This document shows, one piece after another, positions 1-6,929 of a stretch of 64,000 nucleotides of DNA; the first letter of the stretch is position 1, and every line of letters starts with the position of its first letter. The notes beneath the pieces are model-generated. The model was not told the DNA's origin, did no database searches, and worked only from the letters and a program-made list of their open reading frames with translations. The stretch comes from Intrasporangium flavum (GTDB lineage Bacteria; Actinomycetota; Actinomycetes; Actinomycetales; Dermatophilaceae): the NCBI RefSeq assembly GCF_001956915.1, contig NZ_MLJO01000004.1, forward strand, positions 62,001 to 126,000, read 5' to 3'. Made by a program: the position numbers and the translations under genes.

Positions 1-1
1 C

Positions 2-217
2 TTCCGGTGCATCGACGCCGCGTTCCTCCAGCGCCGCAAGGCCCTCCGTGGCGCGCTCGCGTCGTGGGCCGGCTCGCCGGCCCTCGCCGAGGAGGCGCTG
101 CGCGCCGCCGGCATCGACCCGAGGACGCGCGGCGAGCAGCTCGACATCGCGGCCTTCGCCCGGATCGCGGCCGCCAGGCCGAAGGTTGCGCAGCCGGCGA
201 CGACCGGGCCCGCGTGA
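2..217 (+). CDS. rsmA: 16S rRNA dimethyladenosine transferase, C-terminal part
   Basis: This is the last 71 codons of a gene that begins before the window. The reading frame opens at base 2 and ends with TGA at 215-217. It reads [19 protein letters not shown], the conserved C-terminal RsmA/KsgA block, followed by an [10 protein letters not shown] helix. RsmA dimethylates two adenines in the 3' helix of 16S rRNA. The gene directly precedes ispE with a 16-base gap, an order common in actinobacteria. The catalytic domain lies outside the window, so the call rests on the tail and the gene context. Confidence 0.8.
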   Translation, partial: FRCIDAAFLQRRKALRGALASWAGSPALAEEALRAAGIDPRTRGEQLDIAAFARIAAARPKVAQPATTGPA

Positions 218-221
218 CCCC

Positions 222-227
222 TAGGGT
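222..227 (+). promoter_or_regulatory. -10 box for leaderless ispE transcript
   Basis: TAGGGT lies 6 bases before the ispE ATG at 234 and no purine-rich ribosome site lies between them. In actinobacteria this geometry places the transcription start at or next to the start codon. It is inferred from position only. Confidence 0.4.
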
Positions 228-233
228 GGGCGC

Positions 234-1172
234 ATGACTGTCGCTCCGACCCTGCCGGGTGCGGTGACCGTGCGGGTCCCGGCCAAGGTCAACCTCGAGC
301 TGCGCGTCGGGCCCCGCCGGCCCGACGGCTACCACTCGCTCGCGACCGTCTACCAGGCCGTGTCACTCCACGACGAGGTCTCGGTGGCCCGGTGGGACGA
401 CTGGCAGGTCGTGCCCACGGGCACGTACAAGAGCCTCATCCCGACCGACGGCGACAACCTCGCGGTGCGGGCGGCCCGGCTCGTGGCCGAGCGCTGGTCG
501 GTCGACGAGGCGCTGTCGATCCGCATCGACAAGGACATCCCGGTCGCCGGCGGCATGGCGGGCGGCTCGGCCGACGCCGCGGCCACCCTCGTCGCGTGCG
601 ACCAGCTGTGGGGCCTGGGCCTGGACCGCGACGACCTCGCCGAGCTCGCGGGCATGCTCGGCAGCGACGTCCCGTTCCCCCTGGCCGGCGGCAACGCCAT
701 GGGCTCCGGCCGCGGCGAGCAGCTGGCCCCGGTCCTGGCCCGCGGCACCTTCCACTGGGTCTTCGCGATCAGCGACACCGGCCTGTCGACGCCCGAGGTG
801 TACGCCGAGTGCGACCGCCTCCGCGAGCGCGACGGCGTCGAGGTGCCCGAGCCGCACGTCAGCCCCGAGCTCATGGCCGCGCTGCGGTCGGGCGACCCGG
901 CCGCCCTCGGCGCGGCGCTGCACAACGACCTGGAGCCGGCGGCCTTCTCGCTGCGACCCCGGCTGCGCGAGCTGCGCGACGCCGGCGTCGAGTTCGGCGC
1001 CCTCGGCGGCATCGTCTCGGGGTCGGGCCCCACGGTCGCCTTCCTCACCGAGAGCCACGAGGCCGCCCTCGACCTCTCGGTCTCGCTCGCCGCGTCCGAC
1101 CTGTGCCGCGACCTGCGCCGGGCCAAGGGCCCGGTCCACGGCGCCCACGTCGTGGCCACCCCCCGCGACTGA
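234..1172 (+). CDS. ispE: 4-diphosphocytidyl-2-C-methyl-D-erythritol kinase
   Basis: The 312-residue protein is a GHMP-family kinase. It uses ATP to phosphorylate CDP-methylerythritol in the non-mevalonate isoprenoid pathway. The N-terminal VRVPAKVNLEL strand and the glycine-rich phosphate loop PVAGGMAGGSADAAA (about residues 102-117) are clear. A C-terminal GGIVSGSGPTVAFL motif is also present. The length matches the family. The ATG lies just after a TAGGGT box, which suggests a leaderless message. The overlapping long frames in this stretch are codon-bias shadows. Confidence 0.95.
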   Translation: MTVAPTLPGAVTVRVPAKVNLELRVGPRRPDGYHSLATVYQAVSLHDEVSVARWDDWQVVPTGTYKSLIPTDGDNLAVRAARLVAERWSVDEALSIRIDKDIPVAGGMAGGSADAAATLVACDQLWGLGLDRDDLAELAGMLGSDVPFPLAGGNAMGSGRGEQLAPVLARGTFHWVFAISDTGLSTPEVYAECDRLRERDGVEVPEPHVSPELMAALRSGDPAALGAALHNDLEPAAFSLRPRLRELRDAGVEFGALGGIVSGSGPTVAFLTESHEAALDLSVSLAASDLCRDLRRAKGPVHGAHVVATPRD

Positions 1173-1202
1173 CGGGATTCGGCCGGGGTGCTCCGGGCGG
1201 CA

Positions 1203-1208
1203 TAGGGT
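1203..1208 (+). promoter_or_regulatory. -10 box for the ABC-F gene
   Basis: TAGGGT ends 8 bases before the ATG at 1217. There is no Shine-Dalgarno-like run in the gap, so a leaderless or nearly leaderless transcript is likely. Confidence 0.4.
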
Positions 1209-1216
1209 CTGCTCCG

Positions 1217-3073
1217 ATGGCCAACCTCGTCTCGCTCGAACGCGTCTCCCTCGTCTTCGGCACCGCCCACGTCCTCGACGACGTCAGCATCGGCGTCCTC
1301 ACCGGCGACCGCATCGGCATCGTCGGCGTCAACGGCGGCGGCAAGTCGACCCTGCTGCGCGTCATGGCGGGGCTGCAGGAGCCCGACTCGGGCCGCATCA
1401 GCAAGCAGGGCGGCGACGACGGCATCCGCATCGGGATGCTGAGCCAGGACGACGCGCTCGACCCGGAGTGGACCGTCCGCGAGGCCGTCCTCGGTGACCG
1501 CCCCGAGCACATCTGGGCCGGCGACCCCCGCATCCGCGACGTCCTCACCGGCCTGCTCGGCGGTATCGGCGCCGAGGCGATGGGCGGGCTCGACAGCCGC
1601 GTCGGACCCAAGTCCGGTGGCGAGCGCCGCCGCCTCGCCCTCGCGCGCCTCCTCGTCGAGGACCCCGAGCTGCTCCTGCTCGACGAGCCGACCAACCACC
1701 TCGACGTCGAGGGCGTGGCCTGGCTCGCCGACCACCTGACCCACCGCCGCCCCCGCCCGGGCAACGCCACGGTCGCCATCACCCACGACCGCTGGTTCCT
1801 CGACGCGTACGCGACGATGACGTGGGAGGTCGAGTCCGGGGGCGTCAGCTCCTTCGAGGGCGGCTACGCGGCCTACGTCCTGGCCAAGGCCGAGCGCGAC
1901 CGGCTGGCCGGCGTGGTCGCCGAGCGCCGCTCCAACCTCATGCGCAAGGAGCTGGCGTGGCTGCGCCGCGGCGCCCCGGCCCGCACGAGCAAGCCGAAGT
2001 TCCGCATCGAGGCGGCCAACGCCCTCATCGCCGACGAGCCGGACCCCCGCAACAGCGTCGAGCTCGTCTCGTTCGCGACGCGTCGCCTCGGCAAGGACGT
2101 GCTCGACCTCGAGGACGCGACGCTGACAGTCGGTGAGCCGCCGCACGAGCGCACCCTGCTCGACCACGTCACGTGGCGCCTCGCGCCCGGCGAGCGCGTC
2201 GGCATCGTCGGCGTCAACGGCGCCGGCAAGTCGACGCTGCTGCGCGCCCTCACCGGCGAGGTGCCGCTCAGCGCCGGGCGGCGCAAGGTCGGCAAGACCG
2301 TCGCGATCGCCCACCTGACCCAAGAGGTCCGCGAGCTCGAGCGGTTCGAGCAGTGGCGGGTCATCGAGGCGGTCGAGGACGTGCGCCAGTACACGACGCT
2401 CGGCGGCAAGGAGGTCAGTGCGAGCCAGCTCGCGACGCGCCTCGGCTTCCCGGGCGGTCGCCAGCAGACCCGCGTCGGCGACCTCTCCGGCGGTGAGCGG
2501 CGTCGGCTCCAGCTGACGCGCCTGCTGCTGACCGAGCCGAACGTCCTCGTCCTCGACGAGCCGACCAACGACCTCGACATCGAGACCCTCACCTCCCTCG
2601 AGGACGTCCTCGACGGCTGGGCCGGCACGCTCGTCGTCGTCTCGCACGACCGGTACCTGCTCGAGCGCGTCTGCGACCACCAGCTCGCCCTGCTCGGCGA
2701 CGGCCGGGTCCGCGACCTGCCCGGGGGCGTCGACCAGTACCTCGAGCTGCGCGCCGCCGCCGCGGCCCGCGCCGCCACTGCACCCGCGCCGTCGGCGTCG
2801 GGCGGGGGAGCGGGCGCCCCGGCCGCGTCGGACGGCAGCGCCACTGCGACGGCGAGCCCGGCCGAGGTGCGCGAGGCGCGCAAGACGATGGCGCGCGTCG
2901 AGAAGCAGCTCTCGCGCCTGGCGGACCGCGAGGAGCGGATCCACGGTGAGATGGCGCAGAAGGCGACCGACCCGGGCGCCCTGGCCGACCTCAACGCCCG
3001 GCTCACCGAGCTCGTCGCCGAGCGCGAGGAGCTCGAGCTGGAGTGGCTCGAGGCGGCCGACGTCGTCGGCTAG
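1217..3073 (+). CDS. ABC-F family ATPase
   Basis: The 618-residue protein has two ATP-binding cassettes and no membrane segment, so it is a cytosolic ABC-F protein. These act on ribosomes as translation or antibiotic-protection factors. Walker A motifs GVNGGGKST (37-45) and GVNGAGKST (about 331-340) are intact. So are both signature motifs (SGGERRR) and the Walker B stretches LLLDEPTNH (about 152) and VLDEPTND (about 445). A charged coiled-coil tail covers about 550-618, as in Uup. The frame is open far upstream, but MANLVSLERVS at 1217 is the conserved start. Housekeeping or resistance role cannot be decided from sequence. Confidence 0.93.
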   Translation: MANLVSLERVSLVFGTAHVLDDVSIGVLTGDRIGIVGVNGGGKSTLLRVMAGLQEPDSGRISKQGGDDGIRIGMLSQDDALDPEWTVREAVLGDRPEHIWAGDPRIRDVLTGLLGGIGAEAMGGLDSRVGPKSGGERRRLALARLLVEDPELLLLDEPTNHLDVEGVAWLADHLTHRRPRPGNATVAITHDRWFLDAYATMTWEVESGGVSSFEGGYAAYVLAKAERDRLAGVVAERRSNLMRKELAWLRRGAPARTSKPKFRIEAANALIADEPDPRNSVELVSFATRRLGKDVLDLEDATLTVGEPPHERTLLDHVTWRLAPGERVGIVGVNGAGKSTLLRALTGEVPLSAGRRKVGKTVAIAHLTQEVRELERFEQWRVIEAVEDVRQYTTLGGKEVSASQLATRLGFPGGRQQTRVGDLSGGERRRLQLTRLLLTEPNVLVLDEPTNDLDIETLTSLEDVLDGWAGTLVVVSHDRYLLERVCDHQLALLGDGRVRDLPGGVDQYLELRAAAAARAATAPAPSASGGGAGAPAASDGSATATASPAEVREARKTMARVEKQLSRLADREERIHGEMAQKATDPGALADLNARLTELVAEREELELEWLEAADVVG

Positions 3074-3088
3074 GTGGCGGGAACCCTT

Positions 3089-3116
3089 GAAAGTATCTTG
3101 ATATCAAGATACTTTC
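3089..3116. promoter_or_regulatory. 28-bp perfect palindrome, likely MarR operator
   Basis: The left arm GAAAGTATCTTGAT (3089-3102) is mirrored exactly by ATCAAGATACTTTC (3103-3116). The AT-rich island sits in GC-rich DNA, 6 bases before the VOC gene at 3123. The core TCTTGATATCAAGA is the kind of site bound by MarR dimers. A marR gene lies 400 bases downstream, and a similar sequence precedes the methyltransferase beside it. Confidence 0.75.
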
Positions 3117-3122
3117 GGGGCC

Positions 3123-3500
3123 ATGGAGATGTCCCTGCACCACGTCCAGGTGTCCGGTCCCGCCGGGTGCGAGGACGCCATGCGCGCCTTCTACGCCGGC
3201 GTCCTCGGCCTGACCGAGGTCCCCAAGCCCGAACGGCTGCGCGCCCGCGGCGGCGTGTGGTTCCGCGCCGGCAGCGAGCCCGGCGGCGCCGAGGTGCACG
3301 TCGGCGTCGAGGAGCCGTTCGCGCCGGCCCGCAAGGCCCACCCCGGCATCGCGGTCGCCGACGTCGACGCGCTCGCCGCGACCGTCGAGGCGGCCGGGGC
3401 GCCCGTCACGTGGGACGACAACATCCCCGGCCTGCGTCGCTTCCACACGAGCGACCCGGTCGGCAACCGGATCGAGTTCCAGCAGCGCGCCGACGCGTGA
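3123..3500 (+). CDS. VOC family (glyoxalase-like) protein
   Basis: The 125-residue protein has the vicinal-oxygen-chelate fold pattern. It starts with LHHVQVSGP, carries AMRAFYAGVLGL, and ends with DPVGNRIEFQQ, which supplies the usual metal-ligand glutamate. It is probably a small metal-dependent lyase, dioxygenase or resistance protein; the substrate is unknown. A 28-bp palindrome directly before the start and a convergent marR gene 15 bases after the stop suggest repression by that regulator. Confidence 0.85.
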   Translation: MEMSLHHVQVSGPAGCEDAMRAFYAGVLGLTEVPKPERLRARGGVWFRAGSEPGGAEVHVGVEEPFAPARKAHPGIAVADVDALAATVEAAGAPVTWDDNIPGLRRFHTSDPVGNRIEFQQRADA

Positions 3501-3514
3501 GCCGGCGGCCGGGA

Positions 3515-4054
3515 TCAGCCCGCTGCGTCGCCCGGGCGCGCCTCGAGCGGTGCGAGCATCCGGCGCAGCAGCGTCGCGAGCTCGCGACGCTCGGTGGCCC
3601 CGAGCTCGGACAGCAGCGACTTCTCCTGCTCGATGAGGTCGGCCATGGCCGAGTCGACGACGTCGCGGCCCGCCGGCGTCAGCCGCACGAGCACCCCGCG
3701 GCGGTCGCCCGGGTCGGGTCGCCGCTCGACGAACCCGCTGCGCTCGAGCCGGTCGACGCGGTTGGTCATGGTGCCCGAGGTCACGAGCGTCTGCTGCACG
3801 AGGGCGCCGGGCGACAGCTCGTACGGCTCGCCCGCGCGGCGCAGCGCCGACAGCACGTCGAAGGCCCAGCCCTCGAGCAGGTGCTCGGAGAAGGCGCGGC
3901 CCCGGGCGAGGTCGAGCCGCCGCGCCAGGCGCGACACCCGCGAGAGCACCTCGAGGGGCGAGACGTCGAGGTCGGGTCGCTCACGGCGCCAGGCCGCGAC
4001 GATGTCGTCGACGTCGTCGCCCTCGGGACGACCCGCACGGCGGTCCGGGCTCAT
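3515..4054 (-). CDS. MarR family transcriptional regulator
   Basis: The 179-residue protein has an N-terminal dimer helix, then a winged-helix domain. The recognition region is LVQQTLVTSGTMTNRVDRLE and the wing GFVERRPDPGDRRGVLVRLT; the DxRxxxVxLT signature is intact. It converges with the VOC gene and diverges from the methyltransferase. Palindromes with TCTTGA/TCAAGA half-sites lie before both neighbours. I infer autoregulation and control of both genes. The ligand is unknown. Confidence 0.92.
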   Translation of the reverse strand: MSPDRRAGRPEGDDVDDIVAAWRRERPDLDVSPLEVLSRVSRLARRLDLARGRAFSEHLLEGWAFDVLSALRRAGEPYELSPGALVQQTLVTSGTMTNRVDRLERSGFVERRPDPGDRRGVLVRLTPAGRDVVDSAMADLIEQEKSLLSELGATERRELATLLRRMLAPLEARPGDAAG

Positions 4055-4073
4055 GGGGCCAGCCTAGTCACCA

Positions 4074-4094
4074 TCAAGACTCTTGACATCGAAA
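4074..4094. promoter_or_regulatory. Second MarR-type operator between marR and tam
   Basis: TCAAGA-C-TCTTGA (4074-4086) is an inverted repeat. From 4081 onward, TCTTGACATCGAAAG resembles the core of the perfect palindrome at 3089-3116, with few mismatches. It lies in the 55-base gap between the marR start (4054) and the methyltransferase start (4110), so one bound dimer could control both. Confidence 0.6.
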
Positions 4095-4109
4095 GAAAGT
4101 GAGGTCGAC

Positions 4110-4955
4110 GTGTCCGCCACGACACCCCCCACCGGGGAGCGCACCACCGACGCCGCCTGGGACCCGGGCCAGTACGCCCTCTTCGCCGACCACCGCGGTC
4201 GGCCCTTCGCCGACCTGCTCGCCCGCGTCGAGGCCCGCGACCCGCGGCTCGTCGTCGACCTCGGCTGCGGCCCGGGCGAGCTGACGCTCGGCCTGGCCGA
4301 GCGCTGGCCCGGTGCCCGCGTCGTCGGCGTCGACTCCTCGCCGGAGATGCTCGAGAAGGCCCGCGCCCTCGACACCGCCGGGCGCGTCGAGTGGGTCGAG
4401 GCCACCGCCGAGGACTGGGACCCCACCGGCCTCGGCGCGACCGTCGACGTCCTCGTCACGAACGCGACGCTCCAGTGGGTGCCGACCCACCTGCGGCTCA
4501 TCCCCGGCTGGCTCGACGCCCTGACGCCCGGCGGGACCTTCGCCATGCAGGTGCCGGCCAACTTCGACGCGCCCTCGCACCGGCTCATGCGGGAGGTGGC
4601 GCAGCGCCACCCGCGGGCCGAGGACCTGCGCCCCGGCCTCGACCGGGCCGCGGCGGTCGCGCTGCCCGGCACCTATGCCGCGCTCCTGCTCGACCGCACG
4701 CCCGAGGTCGACGTGTGGCAGACGACGTACGAGCAGGTGCTCGCCGCCCCCGAGGGTGCCCCGCACCCGGTGCTCGAGTGGGTCCGCGGCACCGGCCTGC
4801 GTCCGGTCCTCGGCATCCTCGAGGACGCCGCCGAGCGCGAGGCTTTCGAGCAGGAGTACGAGCGCGAGCTCGAGACCGCCTACCCGCGACGGTCCTTCGG
4901 CGTGCTCTTCCCGTTCACGCGCACCTTCGCGGTCGCCCGGACCCGCCGCGCCTGA
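4110..4955 (+). CDS. tam: Trans-aconitate 2-methyltransferase
   Basis: The 281-residue class I SAM-dependent methyltransferase opens with WDPGQYALFADHRGRP. Motif I is VVDLGCGPGELT, followed by the acidic VVGVDSSPEML and the Tam-type NATLQWVPTH and VPANFDAPSH blocks. Tam methylates trans-aconitate, which inhibits the TCA cycle, and so detoxifies it. I chose GTG at 4110, 5 bases after a GTGAGG site; a TTG at 4083 would lie inside the operator. The stop at 4955 converges with the photolyase gene. Control by the divergent MarR is likely. Confidence 0.85.
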   Translation: MSATTPPTGERTTDAAWDPGQYALFADHRGRPFADLLARVEARDPRLVVDLGCGPGELTLGLAERWPGARVVGVDSSPEMLEKARALDTAGRVEWVEATAEDWDPTGLGATVDVLVTNATLQWVPTHLRLIPGWLDALTPGGTFAMQVPANFDAPSHRLMREVAQRHPRAEDLRPGLDRAAAVALPGTYAALLLDRTPEVDVWQTTYEQVLAAPEGAPHPVLEWVRGTGLRPVLGILEDAAEREAFEQEYERELETAYPRRSFGVLFPFTRTFAVARTRRA

Positions 4956-4982
4956 CGCACCTGACGCGTCGCGTGCGGTGGG

Positions 4983-6470
4983 TCAGGGCGGGTCGTCGCC
5001 GCGGGCGCGCTCCTGCGCGACGACCTCGGCGAGGTCGGCGAGCCGGTGGCGCTGCTGCAGCGGCCGGGCCATCCGGTGGTTGCCCTCGAGGCGCGCGGCG
5101 TTGCGGTCGACGTAGGCCCAGTAGCCCGCGGTGAACGGGCACGCGTCCTCGCCCGTGCGCTTCTTCGGGTCGTAGCGGCAGCCGCCGCAGTAGTCGCTCA
5201 TCCGGTCGATGTAGGCGCCGCCCGACACGTACGGCTTGGTCGCCATGGCCCCGCCGTCGGCGTGCTGGCTCATCCCGACGACGTTGGCCGGCATGACCCA
5301 GTCGTAGCCGTCGACGAAGCGCGTCTGGAACCACTCGGTCAGCGCGTCGGGGTCATAGCCCCGCTGCGCCGCCCACCCGCCGAGCACCATGAGGCGCGGG
5401 ATGTGGTGCACCCAGCCGCGGTCGCGCACCCCGCCGAGCGCGTCGGACAGGCACGCGGCGTCGACCGCGTCAGCGTCGAGCTCGTCGAACCAGCGGGGGA
5501 GCGGGCCGCGCGCGACGCCGAGGGCGTTGCGGCGCCGGTAGGTGCGCCCGAGGTGCCAGTAGACGTGCCAGACGTACTCGCGCCAGCCGACGACCTGGCG
5601 CACGAAACCCTCGACCGACTCCAGCGGCGCGTCGCCGTCGTGGAAGGCGCGGACCGCGCGCTCGGCCACCTCGACCGGGTCGAGCAGGCCGAGGTTGAGC
5701 GGCACCGACAGGAGGCTGTGCGCCATGGCCCAGTCGCCGCGCAGCATCGCGTCCTCGTGCGGGCCGAAGGCGCCGAGCCGACGCGTCACGAACCGGTCGA
5801 GCGCGGCCAGCGCCTCGCGCCGGGTCACGGCGAACAGGCGCGGCCCGTCCTGCCCGACCGGGTCGAGCACGCCGTCGCGGGTCCAGCGGTCGAGGTCCTC
5901 GCGGACCTGCGCGTCGATCTCGTCCTCGCGCGGGCGGTAGGGCGGCGGCACGTCGAGCCGCTCGGCCCCCTTCGGCGGCGGCTCGCGGTTGGCCTCGTCG
6001 AACGACCATTTCCCGCCGACCGGGTGCTCGCCCTCGACGAGCAGGTCGAGCCGCAGCCGCTGGAACCGGTAGAACTCCTCCATCCGCACGCGTCGTCGCC
6101 CGCCCGCCCACGCGGCGAACTCCTCGCGACCGAATGAGTAGCCCGGCGTCGGGTCGATGCCCTCCACCTGCCCCGACGCGTGCAGCCGGCGCACGAACGC
6201 GTCGGCGCCCCACGAGGTCGGCTCGTACACCCGCACGGGCTGCCCGACCTGCTCGAGGGCCTCGGCGTAGGTGTCGGTGCGCAGCACGGTGACCGAGCCC
6301 GCCGACCCCTCCAGCTCGGCAGCCCGGTGCCGCAGCGCCGACAGCACGAGGTGCAGCTTCTGCCGGTGGAACCGTCGTCGAGCCAGGGCGCGCCGGCTCT
6401 CGACGAGCAGGACACCGTCGCGTCCGACGTCGAAGTGCGGGCCGAGCTGGTCGGCGAAGAGCCAGCGCAT
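4983..6470 (-). CDS. Iron-sulfur photolyase / cryptochrome-related protein
   Basis: The 495-residue protein begins MRWLFADQLGPHF, the start typical of the deoxyribodipyrimidine photolyase-related (FeS-BCP, PhrB-like) family. Cysteines in CGGCRYDPKKRTGEDACPF near the C-terminus match three of the four ligands of its [4Fe-4S] cluster. FAD-pocket features such as WREYVWHVYW and MPANVVGMSQHADGG are present. PhrB repairs (6-4) photoproducts using light. The frame is open to 6629, but that extension is a low-complexity Arg/Pro repeat, so I start at ATG 6470 (GTG 6476 is an alternative). Confidence 0.88.
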   Translation of the reverse strand: MRWLFADQLGPHFDVGRDGVLLVESRRALARRRFHRQKLHLVLSALRHRAAELEGSAGSVTVLRTDTYAEALEQVGQPVRVYEPTSWGADAFVRRLHASGQVEGIDPTPGYSFGREEFAAWAGGRRRVRMEEFYRFQRLRLDLLVEGEHPVGGKWSFDEANREPPPKGAERLDVPPPYRPREDEIDAQVREDLDRWTRDGVLDPVGQDGPRLFAVTRREALAALDRFVTRRLGAFGPHEDAMLRGDWAMAHSLLSVPLNLGLLDPVEVAERAVRAFHDGDAPLESVEGFVRQVVGWREYVWHVYWHLGRTYRRRNALGVARGPLPRWFDELDADAVDAACLSDALGGVRDRGWVHHIPRLMVLGGWAAQRGYDPDALTEWFQTRFVDGYDWVMPANVVGMSQHADGGAMATKPYVSGGAYIDRMSDYCGGCRYDPKKRTGEDACPFTAGYWAYVDRNAARLEGNHRMARPLQQRHRLADLAEVVAQERARGDDPP

Positions 6471-6929
6471 CGTCACCCGGCAGCCATACCCGCCGCCCGC
6501 CCCGACGCGTCGAGGTGCCGGGGCGTCGAGGCGCCGAGGTGCAGAGCTGCCGAGGCGTCGACGTGTGAGGTGCCTCATGGGTCGGTAAGGCGTCGACCAA
6601 GAGCAGCCCACGACGGGACCGCTACCCATCGGTTCGGGTCAATTTCGGGCATTTGCCCGCATTTGCGAAAAAAGTGTCATGAAATAGGGACTGGCACGTC
6701 TCATGGATGACGGCATCGCTGGAGCGTCCCGCTTGGTCAGGGGAGGGAGCGGCTCCTGAGGTGCGCCACCCGTGGTGCCGCCAGGTTTCGTCCTTCCGCG
6801 ATGGTTTCGTGGAGGGGATCATCCGGAAGGGCGAAACCTGCCATATGTCCCGCGCTGCGCGTCGAGTCGACGCGCGCGGCGTGGCGCGGCACACTGTCCA
6901 CCACTGGCAAGTGGCTGGAAGGGCTCGAG
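6471..6929. other. Intergenic region between divergent photolyase and sigma-fusion genes
   Basis: No gene is supported in this 459-base gap. Its left part (about 6500-6575) is a GC-rich run of imperfect GTCGAGGTGCC-like repeats. The middle (6640-6690) is the AT-richest stretch nearby and holds a small inverted repeat, CGGGCA-TT-TGCCCG at 6646-6659. That stretch could hold promoters for one or both genes, but I cannot assign boxes confidently. Confidence 0.4.

Noticed and set aside
3074..4102. A 342-codon plus-strand frame across the VOC and marR genes
   Set aside because: It runs through the palindrome and antisense to marR, and its Arg-rich sequence has no family match.
6500..6629. An N-terminal extension of the photolyase up to codon 53
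   Set aside because: The extension is an Arg/Pro repeat from GC-rich DNA. The family begins with MRWLFADQLGPH, which has its own ATG at 6470.
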